A stretch of DNA of 64,000 nt from Devosia rhodophyticola (GTDB lineage: Bacteria; Pseudomonadota; Alphaproteobacteria; Rhizobiales; Devosiaceae), in assembly GCF_028816475.1 (NCBI RefSeq), contig NZ_CP118247.1, forward strand, positions 1,830,001 to 1,894,000. The letters run 5' to 3'. The position numbers and the translations under genes were made by a program. The notes under the pieces are model-generated. The model was not told the DNA's origin, did not search any database, and worked only from the letters and a program-made list of their open reading frames with translations. This document shows, piece by piece, positions 48,011 to 54,799 of this stretch; positions within the stretch are counted from its first letter, which is position 1, and each line of letters begins with the position of its first letter.

Positions 48011-48377
48011 TATTGATACGGGCATGATCAGCCTGCCGGGCGCTCATGTCGATGGCGGTAGCGGCACGGACAGCGTCAGCTTTTCAGATGGCGGCACCCT
48101 TAATGACGCGTCGGCCCTGGCCTCAATATTGAGCGATGTTGAAGTCATAGATTTTACCCATGCGGGGCTCGATGCAACGCTAAGCCTTGACGCGAGTAAT
48201 GTGCAGTCAATAACCGGCACCAGCGATACGCTGACGCTCGATACCGACGCAGGAGACAGTATTTCTGCGAGTGGGTTCTTTGACACAGCGATCAGCGGCA
48301 GCCAGACGACCTACACCTTCTTTGATGATGCCGGGCACACCAATCCTTCGATTGCAACGCTGATCGTTAATTCCTGA
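39600..48377 (+). CDS. giant RTX adhesin, C-terminal segment (30 RTX modules and secretion signal)
   Basis: Third frame, correctly read from 39588 to the stop at 48377. It has 30 more RTX modules, some with longer GGxGxDxLx runs (for example near 43740-43960, 44370-44520 and 45560-45800). The last about 120 residues leave the repeat pattern: 'DVEVIDFTHAGLDATLSLDASNV', then 'SDTLTLDTDAGDSI' and a short hydrophobic end 'ATLIVNS'. This matches the C-terminal uncleaved secretion signal of RTX adhesins. Repaired total length is 5,273 residues, roughly 500 kDa. Expected location is the cell surface, with Ca2+-dependent folding outside the cell. Confidence 0.9.
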   Translation: MLDGGAGLDTADYATSGAGVNVDLTTGVGTGGDAAGDSFSGIENIAGSDFDDALTGDAGANTLSGGAGNDVLTGGAGADALRGGSGNDTANYAGSTAGVTVDLQAGTGVGGDAAGDTLTDIENASGSAFDDVVTGDNSANILTGNAGNDTLSGLGGSDTLWGGDGNDRLDGGTGADTLWGGAGDDNLEGGAGADALDGGAGNDTASYIGALAGVDVNLTTGSGTAGDALGDTLSGIENLTGSSFADTLVGDGASNRLEGGAGDDLLAGLGGADVLSGGAGSDTADYSASAAAISVDLGANTATGGDAEGDSFDSVEHLVGSDGDDRLTGNSTINRLDGGAGNDILSGGAGADVLVGGAGTDTADYSSAGGAVTVDLGTGLGSGSDAQGDQLSGIENIIGASGNDALTGDAVANRLEGGSGNDTLSGMAGDDVLVGGLGNDVLSGGQGADNLDGGAGTDTADYSSSAGAVAVNLGAGTATGGDAAGDTLVSIESLIGSAGNDTLTGDDGANALAGGAGDDFLVGGLGADALDGGAGIDTASYAASAAGVTISLDGSVGSGGTAAGDVLSGIEVLDGSAFADVLNGTAAAESFYGNGGDDIIAGGGGADIISGGDGNDTATYAASFNGVNVDLAAGTGTGGDAQGDQISGIETVIGSSRNDVLSAAASGSQLIGGAGDDTLNGNAGNDTLSGGDNDDILVGLGGADTLDGGAGADTINYSASNAGVTIDLALGTGVGGHAQGDVISNVENVIGSGFDDRLNGDTNNNVLEGGLGDDILEGGAGADKLRGGAGNDTARYAASAAGVIVTLAGGFGLGGEAQGDELTDIENLDGSGFDDTLTGNSGANILVGGAGNDTLVGLGGADQFDGGLGNDIVSYAASAQAVTVNLATNAATGGDATGDTFISIERIDGSILGDTLTAAATGSELQGLAGDDILTGGAGVDSLYGGDGNDILSGLAGNDFLYGGAGNDTLIGGAGADLLNGNAGVDTADYSSSAAAINVNLALGTGTGGDAEGDTLLEIENLIGTAYDDTLTGDNNVNSLAGGSGADYLDGGAGGDSLAGGAGVDTAGYLNSSSAVNVDLGSGAGLGGDAQGDTLSGIENLTGSAFGDTLIGDAGVNRLDGDAGNDILVGGGGADILIGGAGSDTASYQNAAAGTIASLANPGINTLDALGDSYSSIENLTGSGFADTLTGDAGSNVISGGAGNDTLVGGDGNDALYGGADDDNLVGGVGADTIYGGTGTDSADYSGSDAAVNITLGGASSSGGHAQGDRLFEVERIIGSNFDDSFGGTNGTDYADGGAGNDVFRSSLGADTYLGGTGNDTADYSGSAAVTVDLANNANNAGGDAAGDTLTDIENVSGSNSADTLRGDGLANVLSGNGGNDAIYGMDGNDDLRGGSGNDTIYGGLGADLIAGDDGADVLYGDAGDDTISGGDSDDRLIGGAGADALDGGLGIDTADYDTATSAIAANLTTGTGTAGDALNDTLTNIENLTGSDYNDTLIGDAANNVLTGGAGDDLLEGRGGSDTLVGGAGNDTASFANASGGVTASLASGVGSSGEALGDSYSGIENLTGSAYGDNLSGDGNANIIDGGSGNDTISGGDGADTLYGGLGNDTIYDGAGAGTISAGDGNDTIYAGNGADAIDGGAGYDRLTFQNVGSAVTLNLQTGVGSAGYANGDSYTGIEEVIGSTAGDTLTASDSGSTLNGYYGNDLINGGAAADILSGSEGNDTIYGNGGNDTISGGNGNDTLYGGDGDDAINGDGGNDTIWGDLGNDTIDGGAGTDTVNYSLSSAITVDLTGTGTGGLAQGDSYAGIENVIGSANNDTISGTSAANVLSGGAGDDVLAGRGGADTLDGGSGFDFADYSAAGEAVTVDMVGGVHAGADALGDTLTSIEGLIGSDYNDRLTGDAAVNTIRGGLGDDIIVGGAGGDTLDGGVGVDTLSYAGSNAGVAINLASSTASGGHAASDIISNFENIIGSSYADTLTGNSLDNRIEGGDGADILSGGDGADTILGMEDDDTIYGGAGADNLDGGDDDDTIFGGDGNDIIQGGDEDDTLDGQAGDDTIDGGSGIDRVAGGAGADAMDGGSGVDTLDYTGSSAGVTVNLDANSASGGDATGDTIVNFENVDGSAYGDTITGDAGNNTISGNDGNDVLDGGAGNDVLSGGTGDDTLIGGLGADSLSGGAGTDTADYSASLAAINLRLDGLASSGGDAAGDQLTGVENVVGTAYNDTILGTAANEEFSGGAGDDILIGAGGADRLDGGTGSDTASYAGTISGINVNLGTGTNTGGDAQGDTYVSIENITGSLASDTITGDAGNNILDGSLGNDVISGGGGNDTLIGSDGNDTINGDDGDDIITGGNDSDILSGGSGADNIDGGAGNDTIMGGEGNDTLVGGTGVDTADYSGSNAGVTVDLTAGTGVGGHAQGDTLSGIENLAGSGFADSMVGDGNANQLRGGAGNDSLSGGAGADILIGGDNDDLLIGGAGADDLQGDAGFDTASYAASGAGVTVYMNHDPSSGGDAAGDVLSGIEQVIGSGYDDVLVGTSSSSEQLRGGAGNDRLDGGAGSDVLDGGAGEDTADYSASTSGVAVNLTTSTATGGDAHNDTLISIEHLIGSGYTDVLTGDAGNNQLNGGDGADQLYGAAGNDTLLGGSGNDVLVGGAGADAIDGGAGTDTADYSASSAGVTVHLDGTISTGGDAAGDTLNGVERVVGSSFNDVLNGSGGNDILVGGMGNDSLSGGAGDDQLIGGAGSDTLTGGTGIDTADYSASAAGVNVHFDGTASSGGDAAGDTLNGVERAIGTSQADSFLIDTGMISLPGAHVDGGSGTDSVSFSDGGTLNDASALASILSDVEVIDFTHAGLDATLSLDASNVQSITGTSDTLTLDTDAGDSISASGFFDTAISGSQTTYTFFDDAGHTNPSIATLIVNS

Positions 48378-48381
48378 TCGG

Positions 48382-49710
48382 CTACTGCCGCAGGGCCCTC
48401 TCGCCGACGCGCCGGATGGGCTTGAGCAGATAATCAAGGACGGTGTTGGAGCCGGTTAGGACGTCCACTTCTGCCAGCATGCCGGGTACGACCTGTTGAG
48501 TCTGACCAAATGACTGGGTACTGGCTTCGACACGCACGCGGAAGTAGGGCTCACCGTCCTGATCCTGCAGCGCGTCGGGCGAAATTTCGACGATCTTGCC
48601 ACGTAATCCGCCATAAATCGAATAGTCGTAGGCGCTGATCTTGATGACGCTTTCGAGCCCGGGATAAATATCGCCGCGATCCTTGGGCGACACCCGCGCC
48701 TCGATCGAAACGGCAGCGTCAGCCGGTACGATCTGCAATAGCGTCTGACCGGGCTGCACAACGCCGCCAACAGTTGAAACCAGCAATCGATTGATGCGAC
48801 CGCTGATCGGGGCGGTCACATTGGTGCGCTCGGACCGGTCGGTCATGGCGCTGATGGATTCGTTGAGTTTGACGATCTTGATCTGCGCATCGCCGCGGTC
48901 ATTTTCGGCATCGGAGCGGAACTGCAGTTCGGCCTCGCGGCGGCGCCGTACCAATTCACTGAGGCCAGACTCATATTGCGGAATCTGGAATTGCAGATCG
49001 CTCATCTGCGTCTGGATGTCCTGCAACTGGCTTTGACGGTCGAGCAGGGCATTGCGCGATGCGGCGCCCTGGGCCACGAGATCCGTCAGGCTTTCCACCT
49101 GCTGTTTCATCAGATCATAGGCCTGGCGGGTATTGGTCAGGCGTGTCTGGCGCTCCACCAGACCCAGACGTTGTTGCTTGGCTTGATCGTCAAAAATCGC
49201 CAACTGCTCATCCAGATTTGCTTGCCGGCGTTTGAACAGAGCCACTTCATTGTCGATCAATTGCGGATAGCGTTCAGCCTCGTTCTGGGGTGGGGCGAAT
49301 TCGGCAGCACCGGTCGCTTCGGCATCGAGCCGGGCAAAGCGAACTTCCTGGGCCGCCAGATCAACCTTGATCTGACGAAGTTCCGCCAGATTAAAGCTGT
49401 TCTGGACACGCACCAGCACGTCGCCAGCTCTCACCAGATCGCCTTCATGAACGAGAATTTCGGAGATGATGCCACCCTCGAGGTGCTGCACATTCTGGTT
49501 TTGCTCAGTCGGGATCACCCGGCCACTGGCCCGTGTCACCTGCTCGACAGAGGTGGTTGCCGCCCAGGTGAAAAATGCTGCAAAGCCAAACAGGGTGACA
49601 AGGATGAAAATGGCATTGGCTGAACGCCCGATGCGATCTGTGCGGGGCACGAAAATACCTGCGTGGCTGCCAATGCCGTCAACGGTCTCATCGGGGGCGA
49701 CCAAAGTCAT
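48382..49710 (-). CDS. HlyD-family type I secretion membrane-fusion protein
   Basis: 442 residues from ATG 49710. A TTG at 49731, with 'aaaggag' further upstream, is an alternative; the longer frame to 49890 overlaps the divergent ABC gene and is unlikely. A cytoplasmic N-terminus, one TM helix at about 31-50, a lipoyl/barrel half 'VQHLEGGIISEILVHEGDLV', a long coiled-coil hairpin (about 110-290), then the second lipoyl half 'TNVTAPISGRINRLLVSTVG' and the HlyD C-terminal beta barrel. It links the ABC exporter to the TolC-like protein. Convergent with the RTX gene, 4 nt apart. Confidence 0.92.
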   Translation of the reverse strand: MTLVAPDETVDGIGSHAGIFVPRTDRIGRSANAIFILVTLFGFAAFFTWAATTSVEQVTRASGRVIPTEQNQNVQHLEGGIISEILVHEGDLVRAGDVLVRVQNSFNLAELRQIKVDLAAQEVRFARLDAEATGAAEFAPPQNEAERYPQLIDNEVALFKRRQANLDEQLAIFDDQAKQQRLGLVERQTRLTNTRQAYDLMKQQVESLTDLVAQGAASRNALLDRQSQLQDIQTQMSDLQFQIPQYESGLSELVRRRREAELQFRSDAENDRGDAQIKIVKLNESISAMTDRSERTNVTAPISGRINRLLVSTVGGVVQPGQTLLQIVPADAAVSIEARVSPKDRGDIYPGLESVIKISAYDYSIYGGLRGKIVEISPDALQDQDGEPYFRVRVEASTQSFGQTQQVVPGMLAEVDVLTGSNTVLDYLLKPIRRVGERALRQ

Positions 49711-49888
49711 GTCAGGGGCAATCCGGATCAAAGGAAATGGCGTATCTCCTTTACTACCAGTTAAGGTTAACCAGATGTTTAACCCCGGGCGGTACTGATA
49801 GGCATAAGTGCCAATGGGGCTAGTCCGTGCAAGATCCGTCAAACAATCATGTCGCTGCCCCCCGGCCGGGGCAGGTTCCATTGAGGTC
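49711..49888. promoter_or_regulatory. divergent promoter region of hlyD-like and T1SS ABC genes
   Basis: 178-nt gap serving both directions. It contains the palindrome ggttaacc (49765-49772) and a nearby repeat of 'ttaacc' (49779-49784), a possible regulator site, plus 'ttgaggtc' right before the ABC start. No firm -35/-10 pair can be assigned. Confidence 0.35.
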
Positions 49889-52024
49889 ATGCAGCAAAAG
49901 CTTGCCGTTGCGTTCGGTCATGACGCCGCCGGTCAGGCCCTGATCGGGTTACCGCTGGTGGTGGCCCTGCGCCAGATCATGGTGTCCGGCGCTTTCCCCC
50001 AGGTGCCAACAGATACTGATCTGATGATGCGGTTCGGTGCAAATCCCGCTTATGATAATCTGCGTGAACTGGCGCGTGAGCACGGGATGGATCTGGTCAC
50101 TGCGCCTGCCAGAAAACTTGGTAGTGCGCAGTTCCCCCATGTTCGCATGCTCGACGATGGTTCGGCATTGGTGGTAAGAGGGCGGACGAAGCGTGGTAAA
50201 CTCGCCTGCGTCGGCGCCGCCGGAGTGCTCGAAATGAGCCCGCGCGCGCTCAAACGTCTGTCGAGGCATGATATTATCGAGGTAAGCCGGGCCAGTGAAG
50301 CCGCTGATCCCGAAACCCAGCCGTCGGGTTGGGCCAATCTTGGGCGCCTGGCAAAATTGGTGGCGGGGGCACGGCGCCCGCAGTTGATCCAATTGTTGGC
50401 GGCGGCCTTTCTCTCCAACATGTTATTGGTGGTTCTGCCGCTGTTCATCACGGCGGTCTATGACAGGGTTGTTCCCTATGGCGCTTTTGAAACGCTCTCT
50501 GCGCTTTGCATGGGCGTCATCATCGTTTTTGCCGTCGACATTGGCCTGCGCATGGCGCGGATAAATTTGCTGGAAGCGATTGGGGTTTCGATCAGCCTGC
50601 ATTTGCAACGGCTTTTTTATCGCAAACTGATGCGCGCACCGCTGGCAAAAAATACCAAAATAGCCTCGGGCGTTACCGCACTTTTGCATGAAGTGGATGG
50701 TGCATCGCTCACCATGCCGGCCCTGATGGTCAGCCTTCTGGCTGATTTGCCTTTTGTGGTGATCATGCTGACGCTGGTGGCCCACCTCGGAGGCATCGTT
50801 GTCATGGTGCCGCTCATGGGTGTTCTCGTGGTCGCGCTTATCACCGCCATCGGGGCGGGACGCGCCCGGCGCGCCGCGACCCTGTCGCATGGCTTGCGGG
50901 TCAAGGTGCAGGATCAGGCCATTGAATCAAGCGCCATGCTTGCAACAATCAAGGCCGCGCGGGCGGAAGGCGCCTTGATCGGGCGCTGGGCCGAGGCAAC
51001 AGATGCTGCAGCCTATGCGGCCCATAGCGCGCGCCAGACCTCGGCGTGGTCGGGTCAGATTTCGCTTGTCGCCACGCAGATGGTCATTGCTTTTACCGTG
51101 GTTGTGGGCGCGATACAGATCAGTGCCGGGGACATGACGCTGGGTAATCTTGCCGCCTGTGTCCTGTTGGTCGGGCGTATCATTGCACCGGCCAACACCA
51201 TTGTTTCCAGCACCGGATCACTTCTGAACATGCGTGTCGCCATCGGCGGTTTTTTCGCCGTCATCGACCGCGCGGAGGAAAGTGGGGGTGATGAAAAATT
51301 GCTGGCTGGACGCGAACTCAAGGGACAGATTGATCTGCAGGGGGTCGGTTTTTCCTATCCCGGCAACGTCAAGTGTTCGGTTGACGGGGTAAATATCGCC
51401 ATCGCGCCGGGCGAGCGCATCGGTATCATCGGGCGCAATGGGTGCGGCAAGAGTTCCCTGCTGAAGCTTTTGCCTCGGCTTTATGAATCCGATAGCGGCA
51501 ACATCCTGTTTGATGGCACCGACGCGCGCCAACTGGCGCCGCAGCAATTGCGCCGCAACATAGGTTTGATGTCGCAGGATACCATCTTGATGCACGACAC
51601 CCTGCGGGCCAATATTTGTCTGGGGCTGGACCGGGTTGATCCGGCAGATTTTGACCGCGCTGTTGCCTTGTCGGGGGTTGCTGAATTTGCCCGCCGCCAT
51701 CCTGAGGGCTATAGCGCCAATGTTGGGCCGCGCGGAGAATTCCTGTCAGGTGGCGAGCGCCAGGCGGTTGGGTTGGCACGGGCCATTCTCAACGATCCGC
51801 GCATCCTGTTGCTCGATGAGCCGACGGCGGCCATGGACAGCACTGCCGAAACCAATCTGATCCGCAACTTACCGGCGTTCCTTGATGGGCGCACGGTGAT
51901 CCTTGCGACCCATCGAATGCAATTGCTGTCGCTGGTTGATCGGCTGATCTGGATGGATCAGGGACGCGTTGTGGCCGATGGGCCCAAGGCGCAAATTCTG
52001 GCATCCCTGTCGAAGGCGGCATAG
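49889..52024 (+). CDS. type I secretion ABC exporter (permease-ATPase, LapB-like)
   Basis: 711 residues from ATG 49889; an upstream ATG at 49808 adds a Cys/Pro-rich stretch that overlaps the divergent gene region. Residues 1-130 form a C39-peptidase-like domain without the catalytic Cys in the expected early position, as in RTX exporters. About 150-420 is a six-helix ABC-exporter membrane domain. The ATPase carries Walker A 'GRNGCGKSS', signature 'LSGGERQAVGLARA', Walker B 'ILLLDEPTAAMD' and H-loop 'ATHR'. It exports the giant RTX protein. First gene of a four-gene operon; the next start is 6 nt after its stop. Confidence 0.92.
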   Translation: MQQKLAVAFGHDAAGQALIGLPLVVALRQIMVSGAFPQVPTDTDLMMRFGANPAYDNLRELAREHGMDLVTAPARKLGSAQFPHVRMLDDGSALVVRGRTKRGKLACVGAAGVLEMSPRALKRLSRHDIIEVSRASEAADPETQPSGWANLGRLAKLVAGARRPQLIQLLAAAFLSNMLLVVLPLFITAVYDRVVPYGAFETLSALCMGVIIVFAVDIGLRMARINLLEAIGVSISLHLQRLFYRKLMRAPLAKNTKIASGVTALLHEVDGASLTMPALMVSLLADLPFVVIMLTLVAHLGGIVVMVPLMGVLVVALITAIGAGRARRAATLSHGLRVKVQDQAIESSAMLATIKAARAEGALIGRWAEATDAAAYAAHSARQTSAWSGQISLVATQMVIAFTVVVGAIQISAGDMTLGNLAACVLLVGRIIAPANTIVSSTGSLLNMRVAIGGFFAVIDRAEESGGDEKLLAGRELKGQIDLQGVGFSYPGNVKCSVDGVNIAIAPGERIGIIGRNGCGKSSLLKLLPRLYESDSGNILFDGTDARQLAPQQLRRNIGLMSQDTILMHDTLRANICLGLDRVDPADFDRAVALSGVAEFARRHPEGYSANVGPRGEFLSGGERQAVGLARAILNDPRILLLDEPTAAMDSTAETNLIRNLPAFLDGRTVILATHRMQLLSLVDRLIWMDQGRVVADGPKAQILASLSKAA

Positions 52025-52030
52025 GTAGTC

Positions 52031-53269
52031 ATGGCGCGACGAAGCGAAGAAGAGGAGAATTACTGGCCAGGGTTCGTGGATGCCCTTTCCACGATTGTCA
52101 TGGTTGTCACGTTCCTTCTGATCATTCTGGGGATCGTTATTTTCGCCATCTCAACGCAGGTGTCCAAGGCGTTGAGCGAGGGCACAATGATCAGCAAAAA
52201 GGCAATTGCCGAGCAAACCAGCCAGTTGAGCGAAGCGCTTGAACAAAAACAGGCTGAAATTACAACGCTCACCAAAAAACAACAGGCGGCTCAATCGGCG
52301 GTTGAAGCGGCTGAGGCATCTGCGCGGGAGCAGGCCGAAATGGCAAAGGCAAATTCAGAGGCTAGCAAGAAGGCGCAGGAGGCTGCCGAAACCAAGGCAG
52401 ATGAACTGGCCGCGCAGCTTGAGGACACAAAAAAGGACGTTGCCGAACAGCAAGCGCAATTGGAAGCAGCCACGTCGGCTTTGAGCGAGGCGAGCGCCGC
52501 GGCGGAAGCAAATGGTGAGGCCCTGCAATCGACATCGGCCGCGGTGGCGGCAGCCCAACAAAAGGTTGCTGAACTGAGCGAGCAGCTGACGGCGTCCACC
52601 AGCACGGCGGCTGCGCAAGCCGAAGAGGTCGATAAGCAACAAGAGATCAATCAGGATCTGGCCGAACAGGCCGCGCAGGCGCAATCGGCCATGCAAAGTG
52701 CGCAAGCCGATGCCGCCGCCAAGTCGACTGATCTGGCCAGGGCCACTCAGGAGATTGAAAAGCAAACCGAGATCATTGCCGAACTGTCCAGATCGGTTGC
52801 GACCCAAACGCTGACCGCGCAGGCTGCGCCGACCGCTGAAGAAAAAGTCGAAGCTGACAACACCATGAAAATCACGTCGCGGGCGGTCATTGACCCAGCC
52901 GAAATCGTTGTGGCAGCCGAAGAGGACGCGACCGACAAAAAGCCTGTTGAGGTGACGGCGGCGCGTGAAGTGCTCACGGTCAGGTTCCCGGCGGGGTCGC
53001 TGGATCTAAGCGCTGAGGCGAGCGAAAAGGCCCAGGCGTTTGTTGCCGCGAACAGAGCTGTTCTGGAAGGTCGCACGGTCTCGCTGTTTGGCTTTTATGA
53101 CGAGAACACGCTCGCGATCAGCCAGGCCAAGCGAAGTGCCTATTTCAGGCTGCTGGCTGTGCGCAATGCCTTTTTGAATGGGCAGGTTGAGGGTGGCAAT
53201 ATTGTCATCAGCGTTCGCGCCGCTGAAAACTCAACTGACGTCGATAGCGTAAAGGCTTTCTTGCAATAA
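52031..53269 (+). CDS. MotB/OmpA-like inner-membrane protein with long coiled coil
   Basis: 412 residues. A short acidic cytoplasmic tail (MARRSEEEENYW), then 'PGFVDALSTIVMVVTFLLII': one TM helix (about 19-41) preceded by Asp17, in the place of the proton-binding Asp of MotB. Residues about 45-285 are an Ala/Glu/Gln-rich coiled coil in the periplasm. The last 100 residues are OmpA/MotB-like ('LTVRFPAGSLDLS', 'SLFGFYDENTLAISQAKRSAY') and could bind peptidoglycan, though the NxxLSxxRA motif is altered. Encoded 6 nt after the exporter. Likely stator partner of the next gene product, comparable in role to SiiA of Salmonella. Confidence 0.85.
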   Translation: MARRSEEEENYWPGFVDALSTIVMVVTFLLIILGIVIFAISTQVSKALSEGTMISKKAIAEQTSQLSEALEQKQAEITTLTKKQQAAQSAVEAAEASAREQAEMAKANSEASKKAQEAAETKADELAAQLEDTKKDVAEQQAQLEAATSALSEASAAAEANGEALQSTSAAVAAAQQKVAELSEQLTASTSTAAAQAEEVDKQQEINQDLAEQAAQAQSAMQSAQADAAAKSTDLARATQEIEKQTEIIAELSRSVATQTLTAQAAPTAEEKVEADNTMKITSRAVIDPAEIVVAAEEDATDKKPVEVTAAREVLTVRFPAGSLDLSAEASEKAQAFVAANRAVLEGRTVSLFGFYDENTLAISQAKRSAYFRLLAVRNAFLNGQVEGGNIVISVRAAENSTDVDSVKAFLQ

Positions 53270-53354
53270 TAGGGCAATTGCCCAGAATTCAATGATTTTG
53301 CAAGGAATTGTACCGATAGTGACGCTAACCATTTGTATTGCGTAGGTTACGTCC

Positions 53355-54791
53355 ATGTTTCGAAGACTCAAACTGCCGCGTTTGATGTCCCCTTCATCTC
53401 CGATCACCCTGTTCATTGGCCTGCCCGAAAGTATCAAGGGGCCGGTGACGCGTATATCGGTGGTGTTGAGCCTTCTGGTTATCCTGGGCGCCTGGCAGCA
53501 CGACTTCGTCTATCGCGCCATGATGTCCAATGTGTATTTGAACCTCTCGATTTGGGGCACATTCGCGTTCGGCGTGGTTCTGGTCTATCGCAATCTGTTG
53601 CGCATGCGGAACGAAGACATTGCGTTTCAGGCTCTCAAAGAGATGCACGAGGACGCGCGCAATCTGAGCAATGGTCAGGTAGCGGACCCGCTTTGGCGCC
53701 ACTATCGCTGCAATGAGTTGGCGATTGTCTTTGAAAAGCCCGAAGTGCTCGGACACGCCTATCAACTGATCTCCGAGGAGTTGGCGAGCGGACGCGATGT
53801 CAATATTTCGACCGCGACCATGCAGACGCTGATTGATTCAATCCAGCTCCGGCTCGATGAGCGTCGTTCATTGACGCAATACATTGCCGGCATCCTCATT
53901 CTGCTCGGCCTGATCGGTACGTTTATCGGCCTGATCGACACGCTCGCCTCAGTGGGCAAAATTCTGGGCGAACTGGATATTTCGGGTACGGATCCGACGA
54001 CAGCAATTGCCTCGCTTCTGGCCAATCTTCAAATTCCGCTGCGCGGCATGGCTGTGGGTTTCAGCTCCTCACTGTTTGGCGCGGTCAGCTCGCTCGTGCT
54101 GTCGATGATGGTGCGGTTTTCGTCGATGGCGTTTTCGACATTCACGCAGGATTTTGAAGGCTGGCTGGCCAACATCGTGCGGATCGATGATGACACCGAG
54201 GGAGAAGTTGCGGGCGTCGCAGGTTCCAGTCTGATGGAAGCCAAGCAGTTGGCGCTGGTGCTGCGCGCCGCGCGGATCAGTGTTTCATCCAATGCCCGGC
54301 TCAATGCGCAGCTGGATGCTCTTTCGGCCAATATGGTGGAGCTGGCACGGGTCACTGCCGGACAAACCCATGCGGTGCAGGGAGTGCTCGGTGGTATCAG
54401 CGAATTGCAGGACCAGTCGCGCGTTTTGAGCCAGGCGATGGCGCGAAACCTTGAAACCATGCGCTCGCTCGCTAGCGGCACGGATGCCAAAAGCGAGATC
54501 GTGGAAGCCACCAATGCCTTGGGTCGCCAATTGCAAACCCGCGACCAGTCATTGGCACAAAGCCTTTCGGCACTGGATCAGACGTTGACCTCGCTGCGCC
54601 AGCGTGAGGCAGAGGCGGCACTATTGCCGACGCCGCAATCGACAGAAGCCTTCCGGCTGCTTGAGGAATTGAAGGCGAGCCTGCTCACCGGTGAGTTGGG
54701 CAAGGTGCGCGATCGGCTGTGGAGCGAGGATGACGCACCGCCACAAACTGAAGATCCGGCGGCTGACGCGCCTCGGACTGCGGCACGATAG
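53355..54791 (+). CDS. MotA/TolQ/ExbB-like proton-channel protein
   Basis: 478 residues. TM segments at about 32-48, 62-79, 176-198 and 232-253. The last two carry the family core 'AGILILLGLIGTFIGLIDTL' and 'LRGMAVGFSSSLFGAVSSLV', which in MotA/TolQ/ExbB line the proton path next to the MotB/TolR/ExbD helix. A cytoplasmic domain lies at 80-170, and a helical C-terminal tail of about 220 residues with Gln/Ala-rich coiled-coil pattern is longer than in normal members. Expected to form a proton channel with the preceding protein, comparable to SiiB. It lies 85 nt after that gene and 8 nt before the PilZ gene. Confidence 0.87.
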   Translation: MFRRLKLPRLMSPSSPITLFIGLPESIKGPVTRISVVLSLLVILGAWQHDFVYRAMMSNVYLNLSIWGTFAFGVVLVYRNLLRMRNEDIAFQALKEMHEDARNLSNGQVADPLWRHYRCNELAIVFEKPEVLGHAYQLISEELASGRDVNISTATMQTLIDSIQLRLDERRSLTQYIAGILILLGLIGTFIGLIDTLASVGKILGELDISGTDPTTAIASLLANLQIPLRGMAVGFSSSLFGAVSSLVLSMMVRFSSMAFSTFTQDFEGWLANIVRIDDDTEGEVAGVAGSSLMEAKQLALVLRAARISVSSNARLNAQLDALSANMVELARVTAGQTHAVQGVLGGISELQDQSRVLSQAMARNLETMRSLASGTDAKSEIVEATNALGRQLQTRDQSLAQSLSALDQTLTSLRQREAEAALLPTPQSTEAFRLLEELKASLLTGELGKVRDRLWSEDDAPPQTEDPAADAPRTAAR

Positions 54792-54799
54792 GAGCCATC

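Noticed and set aside
49711..49890. Longer N-terminus for the HlyD-like protein (start at 49890)
   Set aside because: It would overlap the divergent exporter gene start, and the extra residues do not look like an HlyD N-terminus.
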